DNA of 30,090 nt, taken from positions 1 to 30,090 of the forward strand of contig JAUWPC010000002.1 of the NCBI GenBank assembly GCA_030611815.1, given 5' to 3'. This document shows, piece by piece, positions 15,769 to 22,745 of this stretch. The notes under the pieces are model-generated. The model did no database searches. It saw only the letters and a program-made list of their open reading frames with translations, and was not told the DNA's origin. Numbering within the stretch: position 1 is the stretch's first letter; each line of letters begins with the position of its first letter. Source of the DNA: Desulfobacteraceae bacterium (GTDB lineage Bacteria; Desulfobacterota; DSM-4660; Desulfatiglandales; Desulfatiglandaceae). A program made the position numbers and the translations under genes.

Positions 15769-16171
15769 TTACCGTGGTATTGTAAATATTATCTAATACA
15801 CCGTTTATATACCTGCCTGAATCCTCGCTTCCGAATTTCTTCCCTATTTCTACGGCCTCATCAAGGGAGACCTTCGGGGGAATATCTTCAATAAACATAA
15901 TTTCAAAGGCAGCTAATCTCAATATGGACCTGTCGAGACGGGCCATTCTTTCAATACGCCAGTTCTTTGATGCCTCGCTGATAACCTTGTCCAAGGTCTT
16001 TTTCTTCTCCCAAACACCTAAAACAAGCTTCTTTGAGAAATCTCTAATTGATTTCCGGGCATCGAAATTCTCGCATATCAGATCAAAGACCTCCGATGGA
16101 TCATCAGGACTGAATTCCAAATGAAAGAGGACCTGAATAGCTAATTCCCGGGCCCGTCTTCTCTCCCCCAT
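15758..16171 (-). CDS. nusB: Transcription antitermination factor NusB
   Basis: RNA-binding factor that acts with S10 at boxA in rRNA antitermination. The 137-residue all-helical protein begins GERRRARELAIQVLFHLEF and has the FSKKLVLGVWEKKKTLD, MARLDRSILRLAAFEIMF, PPKVSLDEAVEIGKKFGSEDS and YINGVLD blocks of NusB. The last residues (VKSD) and the stop codon are encoded inside the CACTTTAGTCAC intergenic repeat, so the natural C-terminus has been set by repeat sequence. It follows ribH by 73 bp; rib-nusB linkage is common in Proteobacteria. Confidence 0.96.
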   Translation of the reverse strand: MGERRRARELAIQVLFHLEFSPDDPSEVFDLICENFDARKSIRDFSKKLVLGVWEKKKTLDKVISEASKNWRIERMARLDRSILRLAAFEIMFIEDIPPKVSLDEAVEIGKKFGSEDSGRYINGVLDNIYNTTVKSD

Positions 16172-16244
16172 ATTTCCCCATCACAAATTTTATTAAGGAA
16201 TTTAGGAATTAATATCAACAAAACACCTTCAATTCCTCAATCCC

Positions 16245-16715
16245 CTAATTCTGCAATTCCTTGAAAAGATTTACCATTTCAATGGCAGCCATGGCTGCCT
16301 CGTATCCCTTGTTTCCGGATTTGGAGCCGGCCCTCTCAATCGCCTGCTCCAGATTATCTGTGGTCAGCACACCGAAGGTAACCGGAATATCGCTCTCCAA
16401 GGCCACACTCGCTATCCCTTTAGAAACCTCGGCTGCCACGTATTCGAAATGAGGAGTGGCTCCTCTGATAACCGCGCCAAGACATATGACCGCATCATAT
16501 AACCCGCCCTGAGCCAGCTTTTTTGCAGCCAAGGGCATCTCAAATGCCCCGGGAACCTTAATGATGAAAATCTTTTCCTCGTCGCAGCCGTGTCTTAACA
16601 AGGCATCCGTCGCTCCTTCCATAAGTCTTGAACAGATAAAATCATTGAAGCGACTAACGATAATTGCAAATCGGAAACCTTCAGCCGAAAGTTGACCCTC
16701 CACTACCTTGGGCAT
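16245..16715 (-). CDS. ribH: 6,7-dimethyl-8-ribityllumazine synthase
   Basis: Penultimate riboflavin step: condenses 5-amino-6-ribitylamino-uracil with the 4-carbon product of RibB. The 156-residue protein shows IIVSRFNDFICSRLMEGA, VPGAFEMPLAAKKLA, CLGAVIRGATPHFEYV with the catalytic histidine, and PVTFGVLTTDNLEQAIERAG. The length is typical. AAAGGGGGG precedes the ATG at good spacing. It lies 20 bp after ribBA and 73 bp before nusB, so it belongs to the riboflavin cluster. Confidence 0.97.
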   Translation of the reverse strand: MPKVVEGQLSAEGFRFAIIVSRFNDFICSRLMEGATDALLRHGCDEEKIFIIKVPGAFEMPLAAKKLAQGGLYDAVICLGAVIRGATPHFEYVAAEVSKGIASVALESDIPVTFGVLTTDNLEQAIERAGSKSGNKGYEAAMAAIEMVNLFKELQN

Positions 16716-16735
16716 AACACCCCCCTTTCAAATAC

Positions 16736-17944
16736 CTATTCGTCAATTAGTTTCAAAAGATGTCCTAACTTGTGGCATTTTGTGGACAGATATTTAATAT
16801 TTTCCGGCCTGGGCACACACTCAACCGGTACTCTTCCTGTAACCTGTAACCCATAACCCTCGAGTCCTATAATTTTTTTGGGATTATTGGTTAGTAATTT
16901 CATCTTTTGCACCCCGAGGGCAACCAAAATCTGGGCGCCCACTCCATAATCTCTCAGATCAGCAGCAAAACCAAGTTCTTCATTTGCCTCTACCGTGTCC
17001 AACCCTTGGTCTTGTAGGGCATAGGCCTTCAATTTGTTTGCAAGGCCGATACCCCTGCCCTCCTGCTGGAGATAGAGTATAACACCCAGCCCCTCTTCCT
17101 GAACCATGGACATCGCCTTTTTTAACTGCTCTCCACAGTCACACCGATAAGACCCGAAGACGTCCCCGGTAAGACACCCTGAATGTACCCTTACCATAAT
17201 CTCCTGCTCCGGGTTTATCTCCCCTTTTACTAAAGCTAAGTGCTCGTATTCATCGATATCATTTACAAAAACTATCGCCTTGAACTCGCCGAAGGGGGTG
17301 GGTAGAACCGTCTCTGCTGCCTTGTGAACAAAAGTCTCGGTCCGCATCCGGTAAGATATGATATCTGCCACTGAGGCAATTTTGAGGTCGTGTTCCTCAG
17401 CAAATTTTTCAAGGTGGGGCAACCTGGCCATGGAGCCGTCATCCTTCATAATCTCACATATTACCCCGGCCGGTTTGAGACCGGCGATGCGAGCAAGATC
17501 TACGGACCCTTCTGTCTGGCCGGTCCTGAACAGGACCCCTCCCCTTCTCGCCCTCAGTGGAAAGACGTGCCCCGGTTGAATAAGGTCTTCCGGTTTTGCG
17601 TCATTGGCTATTGCGGTCAAGATGGTATGGGCCCTGTCCGCAGCGGATATTCCTGTGGTAACTCCGTGCGCGGCCTCCACAGACACGGTAAAGGCTGTCT
17701 GATAGGGAGAACGATTGTTGCGAACCATCTGATCGAGATGTAATTTTTCCACAATCTCCGGTTCCAATGCAAGGCAGATGAGACCGCGGCCGTATTTAGC
17801 CATAAAATTGATGGCCTCAGGCGTAACCTTCTCAGCAGCGATGGTCAGATCTCCTTCGTTCTCCCTGTCCTCATCGTCAACAAGGATAATCATTTTTCCC
17901 TGTCGTAAATCCTTTAATACCTCTTCTATCTTGAAAATAGGCAT
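16736..17944 (-). CDS. ribBA: Bifunctional 3,4-dihydroxy-2-butanone 4-phosphate synthase / GTP cyclohydrolase II
   Basis: Feeds both branches of riboflavin synthesis. The 402-residue fusion has an N-terminal RibB domain (about 1-200) with DDEDRENEGDL at 23-33 and an RxxGH-type QPGHVFPLRAR segment. The C-terminal RibA domain (about 205-402) has zinc ligands C257, C268 and C270 (SGCLTGD, RCDCG) and YLQQEGRGIGL. Both active sites look complete. GAGAGG precedes the ATG at 9 nt. It is separated from ribE by a 327-bp repeat-rich gap, larger than normal within this cluster. Confidence 0.97.
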   Translation of the reverse strand: MPIFKIEEVLKDLRQGKMIILVDDEDRENEGDLTIAAEKVTPEAINFMAKYGRGLICLALEPEIVEKLHLDQMVRNNRSPYQTAFTVSVEAAHGVTTGISAADRAHTILTAIANDAKPEDLIQPGHVFPLRARRGGVLFRTGQTEGSVDLARIAGLKPAGVICEIMKDDGSMARLPHLEKFAEEHDLKIASVADIISYRMRTETFVHKAAETVLPTPFGEFKAIVFVNDIDEYEHLALVKGEINPEQEIMVRVHSGCLTGDVFGSYRCDCGEQLKKAMSMVQEEGLGVILYLQQEGRGIGLANKLKAYALQDQGLDTVEANEELGFAADLRDYGVGAQILVALGVQKMKLLTNNPKKIIGLEGYGLQVTGRVPVECVPRPENIKYLSTKCHKLGHLLKLIDE

Positions 17945-18271
17945 TGTTGATATCCTCTCTCAATTTAGTTTCTTATTCACCACGAAGATCACGAAGAACA
18001 CGAAGAAATCGTAAAACCATCAAAAAACCGAGGCGTTGGTTCTAACTTCCGCAATTTGGCCTAAGTATTCGACAGTGCATTTAAAATCCATAATCATACT
18101 CCTAATCTTAATCATACTCTATTATAGTCGCTTGAGAGATGTTTGATTGTGAGTAAGAAAATAATCTAAATGGGCGATGCTAAATCCAATCCCTAAAACT
18201 CCTTTTCGTGCCCTTCGTGTGCTTCGTGGTAAAGGCGTTAAATCCCTGAATCTCTAAATCGCCCAATTCTA
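17945..18271. other. Gene-free repeat-rich spacer between ribE and ribBA
   Basis: No ORF or RNA gene is evident in these 327 bp. The spacer holds two inverted ACCACGAAG-type arms (17979-18008 and 18201-18230) and a TAATCATACTC/TAATCTTAATC stretch (18091-18120). No FMN riboswitch motif was found. Confidence 0.6.
17979..18230. repeat. Inverted ACCACGAAG/CACGAAG repeat pair
   Basis: The left arm 17979-18008 reads ACCACGAAGATCACGAAGAA onward. The right arm 18201-18230 is its approximate reverse complement (ends GTGTGCTTCGTGGT). The arms are about 30 bp and enclose about 190 bp without a gene. Words of this type are widespread in environmental bacterial genomes; their origin is unknown to me. Confidence 0.7.
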
Positions 18272-18937
18272 TTACCTGTCGAATCCGTGTTTAACAAGGG
18301 TCTCAAAGTCAATGCCGGAAGCTTTCCTCTCTTCCTGCCCTCCCCCCCCCTTGGAAAGTAATTTTTCTACATATTTGCCGATCAAGTCAGTCTCAATGTT
18401 GACAGGGTCCCCTATCTTTTTCGTCAAAAGCGTGGTCACCATCCCTGTTTGGGGGATGATGTTTACCTCAAAAAAATCTTTTTCACAAGCATTAATGGTT
18501 AAACTGATCCCGTCAACTGCAATAGAGCCCTTCTTTATTGTATAGCGCGAAATAGCTTCTTCAATCCCTATCCTTATAAGCCACGATTGACGCACCTGCT
18601 CTTTTTTGAGGATCTTTCCGATTCCATCCACATGCCCTGAGACTAAATGTCCTCCTAAACGATCAGTTAGGCGTAAGGCCCTCTCAAGATTCACATGGTC
18701 TCCCAGTCTTAATAGCTCCAAGGTAGTTCGGGAGAGGGTCTCTCCTGAAACATCCATGCTGAGCGAAGAACCATCGCGAACTTCCGTCACTGTCAGGCAT
18801 ACACCGTTAACAGATACGCTGTCTCCGATCTGTGAGTCAGTCGTATCAAAAAGAGGCGTGATGGTAACCCTCATTTCATTATGGGTGCGACGGATGCCGC
18901 TTATTTTTCCAATACCCTCTATTAGACCGGTAAACAT
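18272..18937 (-). CDS. ribE: Riboflavin synthase (alpha subunit)
   Basis: Last step of riboflavin synthesis: dismutation of two lumazine molecules. The 221-residue protein begins MFTGLIEGIGKI and has two tandem lumazine-binding repeats (about 1-97 and 98-195), seen in the paired motifs VNGVCLTVTEV and VDGISLTINAC and in HLVSGHVDGIG. The C-terminal tail (KGGGGQEERKASG...) is a little longer than usual. It is the first gene of the rib cluster here. No ribD precedes it, although ribD-ribE is the common order. Upstream lies an AATATTCA word repeat; no strong Shine-Dalgarno is visible. Confidence 0.95.
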   Translation of the reverse strand: MFTGLIEGIGKISGIRRTHNEMRVTITPLFDTTDSQIGDSVSVNGVCLTVTEVRDGSSLSMDVSGETLSRTTLELLRLGDHVNLERALRLTDRLGGHLVSGHVDGIGKILKKEQVRQSWLIRIGIEEAISRYTIKKGSIAVDGISLTINACEKDFFEVNIIPQTGMVTTLLTKKIGDPVNIETDLIGKYVEKLLSKGGGGQEERKASGIDFETLVKHGFDR

Positions 18938-18940
18938 CTT

Positions 18941-18975
18941 TTCAATTGAATATTGAACATTGAATATTGAATATT
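18941..18975. repeat. TTGAATATTGAA word repeat upstream of ribE
   Basis: Tandem TTGAATATTGAACATTGAAT words immediately upstream of the ribE start, the inverse of those at 11171-11202. They occupy the position where a ribosome binding site would be expected. Confidence 0.6.
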
Positions 18976-19006
18976 TGTGGAATCACACCCTTAACCCCTT
19001 ACACCT

Positions 19007-19022
19007 TCCCGCAAGGCGGGAT
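19007..19022. repeat. TCCCGCAAGGCGGGAT palindromic word
   Basis: Perfect inverted copy of the 16-mer at 15736-15751. The spacer 18938-19048 also contains AATCAACAATCGACAATCAT (19033-19052), which ends in the stop of the dehydrogenase gene. Confidence 0.65.
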
Positions 19023-19048
19023 ATCTAAAGTTAATCAACAATCGACAA

Positions 19049-20008
19049 TCATATTGTCATGTCGAGGACTATTTTCAAGGTATCCGGCTGAGTTGCCTGT
19101 TCAAACGCCTCCAATGCCTGCTCAATCGGATAATCGGCAGATATGAGCCGCTCTAAGGGCATATCAGGATAAGATTCCAACATCCTCAACCCCGCCTTGA
19201 ACCGGCCACACCTGGACCCAATAAGGGTCTGTTCATTGACAACGATAGACGACAAGTTAATTTTGCTCTTAGAAACTACCGTTGACTTGAGGACGATTTT
19301 CCCGCGTGGACGGCATAGAGACATCGCATCCACCAACCCTTTGTCCGAGCCGGTGGCTTCGACAACAATATCAGCGCCATGGCTCCTATTTGCGGTAACC
19401 TGGACAGTCTTGAGTGTACGCCACGCTCCCTTTTCAAGTTTTTCCGGATGATGTCCTACCAACGTCACATCCGAAAGGACCGTGGAAAGCACCCATGCAC
19501 AGAGGATGCCGAGTCGTCCATCACCTAACACAACAGCCTGTTCCAATCCTATTAATTCAAGCTGCTCCAATATCTCACAGGCTGCTGACAGAGGTTCAAC
19601 CAGCACAGCCCTATGGTCGGCCGTAGAGGCAGAAACCACATGGAGATTGGAAAGAGGGAGCACGCAGTGATCAGCCATGCAGCCATTCAAATTGAGGATG
19701 CCTAACACTCTCCGGCGTGGGCAGTGACGCTCCAGTTCATTTGCGCACTGTTCACATTTTCCACACCCGACATTTATCTCGCCTACTACTCTTTTCTGTA
19801 CCCAATCAGGGTCATGACATTGCTCGACAACCCCTACAAATTCATGTCCCAAGACCCCTTTGAATTTCTTGTACCCCTTTGTGATTTCTATATCGGTTTT
19901 ACAGATGCCGGCCTTAAGTACTCTGATTAGGGCCCAACCAGAAGGTATTTCAGGCTCTGGGAACCCTTTTAAGAATCGTAACCGGCCATCAAATATAACT
20001 ACGCGCAC
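19049..20008 (-). CDS. Zinc-dependent medium-chain alcohol/polyol dehydrogenase
   Basis: NAD(P)-dependent oxidoreductase of the MDR superfamily, 319 residues, at the short end of the family. Catalytic zinc ligands C36, H55 and E56 (AGICKTD, GHEF) are present, with E138 (LVEPLSA) as a likely third ligand. The structural zinc loop C82-x2-C85-x2-C88-x7-C96 is intact. The Rossmann glycine motif is altered to LGDGRLGIL, which still fits nucleotide binding. The substrate is unknown; glucose- or sorbitol-dehydrogenase-like members are closest by eye. The GTG start at 20008 has GAGG 5 nt upstream. It stands where ribD often lies in other genomes but has no evident riboflavin role. Confidence 0.87.
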   Translation of the reverse strand: MRVVIFDGRLRFLKGFPEPEIPSGWALIRVLKAGICKTDIEITKGYKKFKGVLGHEFVGVVEQCHDPDWVQKRVVGEINVGCGKCEQCANELERHCPRRRVLGILNLNGCMADHCVLPLSNLHVVSASTADHRAVLVEPLSAACEILEQLELIGLEQAVVLGDGRLGILCAWVLSTVLSDVTLVGHHPEKLEKGAWRTLKTVQVTANRSHGADIVVEATGSDKGLVDAMSLCRPRGKIVLKSTVVSKSKINLSSIVVNEQTLIGSRCGRFKAGLRMLESYPDMPLERLISADYPIEQALEAFEQATQPDTLKIVLDMTI

Positions 20009-20292
20009 AAATACCTCAATACGGATAAACCGGAATTATGAATTAAGAGTTAAGAATGCTATTACTTTCTTATCACGTTTTTGGTTAGGAGTGAACAACA
20101 TTTTGTATGGATTCTATTCCTTGACTCTCAGTACCCCTATCACTATATTCCTGATACTCGATTCTGGATACTTGATACTTGTTGTAGCGAAGCGGAGATC
20201 CCGGCTTTGGCGGGAATGCTGGGTGCTCGTTAAGTTCCTTACGCCTAACGCCTTGCGCCTTCAATCTTGGACAATATAGATAGCTGCTAAAT
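20009..20292. other. Divergent intergenic region with dispersed short repeats
   Basis: These 284 bp lie between the dehydrogenase (minus) and the MBL hydrolase (plus). They contain GATACTCGATTCTGGATACT-type tandem words (20155-20185) and a small TCCCG/CGGGA hairpin near 20200. No ORF, tRNA or clear promoter pair was identified. Confidence 0.5.
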
Positions 20293-21177
20293 ATGCGTGA
20301 TCTACTAATTGAAATTAAACAGGATATGCCTGGGTTCAATCCCTTTTTTGGCTCCTGGGTGTGCCGGGATGACCTCAACTTTCTGGTTGACGTAGGCCCG
20401 GCCAATACAGCCAACCGGCTAATAGATTCCTTAGTGTCGCTCGGTTTGGACAGGGTGGATTATGTACTTCTCACCCACATTCACATTGATCATGGGGGCG
20501 CTTTGGCCGATTTACTTGACTATTATCCCATGGCGAAGGCCATATGTCATGAAAAAGGGATCAAACACTTAGTGGAGCCTTCAAACCTCTGGGCAGGCAG
20601 CCTGAGTGTCCTCGGGGATCTTGCCAAGATCTACGGCCCTCCAAAACCGGTTGCCAAGGAGAGGTTAATCCCCCACACAGAGTGCAACCTTAAGGATCTA
20701 ATGGTCATAGAAACGCCTGGCCATGCCCTTCATCACCTAAGTTACAGCTACAAAGACAGGCTTTTTGTTGGTGAGGCAGCCGGAAATTATCTAACTGTTA
20801 ATGGCCTGGATTATTTGCGCCCTGCAACACCGCCGAGGTTTTTTCTTGATATCTTCCTGCAAAGCATTGATCGCCTGTTGGCGTTAGAGGACCAGCCGAT
20901 ACGCTATGCCCACTTTGGCGAGGCCGCAAATTCCCATCAGATGTTGAATATTTTCCGTGACCAGCTTATTCGATGGGAGGCCATCATTGGTGAATTGGTA
21001 GACCAGGGCGGAAACAGTGAAGATATCATAAGAAGCTGCATTGACCTGTTGCTTGAAAAAGACCCAAATCTTGCCGCGTTTAGCATCATGGATCCCGATA
21101 TCCAAGCAAGAGAGAAGGTATTTATGGCCAATGGGGTGAGAGGATTTGTGGAGTTCTTAAAAGACAAAAAACCGTAA
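20293..21177 (+). CDS. MBL-fold metallo-hydrolase
   Basis: A 294-residue hydrolase of the metallo-beta-lactamase fold, cytoplasmic by lack of a signal peptide. The metal motif is THIHIDHGG (H62, H64, D66, H67). A second metal-ligand region ETPGHALHHLSY is at about 144-155 and a DRLFVGEAAG block follows. The C-terminal part (from about 190) is helical, like glyoxalase II or lactonase-type relatives, but the substrate cannot be assigned. It is divergent from the dehydrogenase and 101 bp before the Fur-FeoA gene on the same strand. The intervening repeats argue against tight co-transcription. Confidence 0.88.
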   Translation: MRDLLIEIKQDMPGFNPFFGSWVCRDDLNFLVDVGPANTANRLIDSLVSLGLDRVDYVLLTHIHIDHGGALADLLDYYPMAKAICHEKGIKHLVEPSNLWAGSLSVLGDLAKIYGPPKPVAKERLIPHTECNLKDLMVIETPGHALHHLSYSYKDRLFVGEAAGNYLTVNGLDYLRPATPPRFFLDIFLQSIDRLLALEDQPIRYAHFGEAANSHQMLNIFRDQLIRWEAIIGELVDQGGNSEDIIRSCIDLLLEKDPNLAAFSIMDPDIQAREKVFMANGVRGFVEFLKDKKP

Positions 21178-21178
21178 T

Positions 21179-21202
21179 CGTTCACGGGTTCAAAGGTTCA
21201 GG
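21179..21202. repeat. 24-bp dispersed repeat, copy 2
   Basis: CGTTCACGGGTTCAAAGGTT followed by CAGG matches the inverted copy at 7076-7099 with one mismatch. It begins two bases after the stop of the MBL gene. Confidence 0.7.
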
Positions 21203-21213
21203 GTTACGGTTAC

Positions 21214-21261
21214 CATCAACTTTAGGCACTTTAGTTCACTTTAGGCATTTTAGGCACTTTT
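21214..21261. repeat. TTTAGGCAC tandem words; left 19-bp inverted arm (21214-21232)
   Basis: Three to four degenerate copies of CTTTAGGCA/CTTTAGTTCA. The first 19 bp (CATCAACTTTAGGCACTTT) are a perfect reverse complement of 21999-22017, so the Fur-FeoA gene is bracketed by inverted repeats. Confidence 0.8.
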
Positions 21262-21278
21262 CTTACAAGAGATTAGAT

Positions 21279-21971
21279 ATGAAAAAAAATGATTACCTCG
21301 AAAAGGCGAATTTCAAGACGCTTATAGAAGCAGACGGAAAAGATCGGATTCAGGACAGGCTAAACATCATCGGTGTTTTTTTGGGAACAGAAGAGCATAT
21401 AACCCTTGAGGAGATGCTCCATCTACTTAGAGAAAGGGGCTATGATTTTGAGCCTCGATTTGTCAAACAGTGCATTAACCGGATGGTGGACCTGGGTTTT
21501 GCTCAGAAAAAGCAGTTTGAGGGGCAACCGATCCGCTATGAACACCGGCATCTTGGGAAACATCATGATCATCTTATCTGCACCAAATGCGAAAAAATCG
21601 TAGAATTTGCCGACGAAACCATGGAAAGATTGCAGGTAGAAATTGCGGCGAGATCCGGATTTCACATGCTTCAGCACAGTATGGATATCTACGGCCTCTG
21701 TTCACAATGTCTCTCTCAAAGGACCCTATTGATGCCCCTAATTATGGCCAAAGAGGGCGAAAGAGTTGTGATAAGGGAGATAGCCGGGGGACGGAAAAAG
21801 CAGGCCAGACTGACGGATATGGGATTACGCCCGGGCGACCTTATAGAGATCATCAACAATGCGGGACGTGGAAGAATTATTTTAGCCCGGGGGCCTACAA
21901 GGCTTGCCATTGGGAGGGGGATCGCAGAAAAAATCATGGTCTCCATTTCAGACCAGGATGCCGACACCTGA
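21279..21971 (+). CDS. Fur-family regulator fused to a FeoA domain
   Basis: A 230-residue two-domain protein. The Fur-like part (about 20-148) has a winged-helix region (residues 24-90) and a metal region HLGKHHDHLICTKCEKIVEF with C101xxC104 and C141xxC144, the usual Fur structural zinc site. The FeoA/SH3-like domain (about 152-226) has VVIREIAGGRKKQARLTDMGLRPGD-type sequence (seen as ARLTDMGLRPGD) and RLAIGRGIAEKIMV. It is probably an iron- or metal-responsive repressor whose FeoA module modulates DNA binding, as SH3-like domains do in DtxR/IdeR; that comparison is inference. There is no feoB next to it. A single ORF spans both domains, so no frameshift is needed. Confidence 0.9.
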   Translation: MKKNDYLEKANFKTLIEADGKDRIQDRLNIIGVFLGTEEHITLEEMLHLLRERGYDFEPRFVKQCINRMVDLGFAQKKQFEGQPIRYEHRHLGKHHDHLICTKCEKIVEFADETMERLQVEIAARSGFHMLQHSMDIYGLCSQCLSQRTLLMPLIMAKEGERVVIREIAGGRKKQARLTDMGLRPGDLIEIINNAGRGRIILARGPTRLAIGRGIAEKIMVSISDQDADT

Positions 21972-21998
21972 TCCTATTACGTAACCGGATAAACCGGA

Positions 21999-22017
21999 AA
22001 AGTGCCTAAAGTTGATG
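21999..22017. repeat. Right 19-bp inverted arm after the Fur-FeoA gene
   Basis: AAAGTGCCTAAAGTTGATG is the exact reverse complement of 21214-21232. It lies 27 bp after the Fur-FeoA stop, between that gene and the convergent kinase-like gene. Confidence 0.8.
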
Positions 22018-22043
22018 TTTGCTTTTCATTAGACGTTCGTCTT

Positions 22044-22745
22044 TTATACCGCCTTCTGCAATATCTCTCTGACCCTGTCTCTTATAGCCCTGATAAACCT
22101 TTCTCCCCAACTCCGGTAGTTGTAACGGGCTGCCTCTTCCGGACTTACCGTTTCAGGGCTGTGACGCAACTTGAGTTTGGTAATGGCCATCTGGTCGTCT
22201 AATTTAAATCTCCGGTAGATAAGACTTAGAGGTGGAATTCTGAACTCATCTTCAGAGATGGAGGCTGCCCAGTCGATAATATAAGGAAGCCCGTTATCCC
22301 CCAAAAGGGTGTTGGGCGCCCTCTTCAAATCACAATGGGCCAACCCTTTGTTGTGAATACGGGTCACTAACTCCTTCAGTGCCTCAAAAAAGAAATCCGG
22401 GAGCTTTATCTCCTTTTCAAGGTTTTCCAGACTCCTGCCCGGTATCTCTTCTGTTACCAAGGCGAGCCCATCGATAACCCTGTAAAAAACGGGCACACCC
22501 GTGATTCCCCGCAGCTTCCTGTAGGCTCTTCTCTCCCTCCATATCAGGAAGCGACCTACCGTATTTCTGAAAAAGAACTTGTTTTTGCTGAAGTCCTTAA
22601 CCACGGCCCGCACCCCGTTTTCCTCGACAATCCAGATAGCGGGCCTCGTGCTTGAAGAACCTCTCAGCATGCCAGAGTTCTTTGTTGGAAGATCCGAGAG
22701 TTTAAGGGCGTCAAACAATGGAAGTTCATCCCGATTAATCTTCAT
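22044..22745 (-). CDS. Protein kinase-like / LPS kinase (InaA/RIO-like) family protein
   Basis: A 233-residue single-domain kinase fold. Visible landmarks are a candidate ATP lysine K50 (RAVVKDF), E71 (WRERRAY), a catalytic loop HCDLKRAPN with D139, and a metal aspartate D158 (YIIDWAAS, in place of DFG). The catalytic-loop asparagine is one residue later than in classical HRDLKxxN kinases. It has no signal peptide or membrane segment. The family is often annotated as lipopolysaccharide kinase InaA-like, but the substrate is unknown. Its ATG overlaps the end of hypD by 11 bp, so it is the last gene of the hyp run and likely coupled to hypD translation; a link to hydrogenase maturation is not established. 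Confidence 0.75.
   Translation of the reverse strand: MKINRDELPLFDALKLSDLPTKNSGMLRGSSSTRPAIWIVEENGVRAVVKDFSKNKFFFRNTVGRFLIWRERRAYRKLRGITGVPVFYRVIDGLALVTEEIPGRSLENLEKEIKLPDFFFEALKELVTRIHNKGLAHCDLKRAPNTLLGDNGLPYIIDWAASISEDEFRIPPLSLIYRRFKLDDQMAITKLKLRHSPETVSPEEAARYNYRSWGERFIRAIRDRVREILQKAV

Noticed and set aside
18938..19048. Possible FMN riboswitch before the riboflavin genes
   Set aside because: No RFN-type conserved blocks could be seen on the minus strand; the spacer is mostly dispersed repeats. A covariance search was not possible here.
20009..20292. Possible tRNA or small RNA in the dehydrogenase/MBL spacer
   Set aside because: No T-loop GGTTCGAATCC-like sequence, acceptor stem or terminator was found.
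21214..21261. Possible CRISPR array of TTTAGGCAC units
   Set aside because: The units are 9-10 bp, directly abutting and degenerate, with no spacers of constant length and no cas genes.
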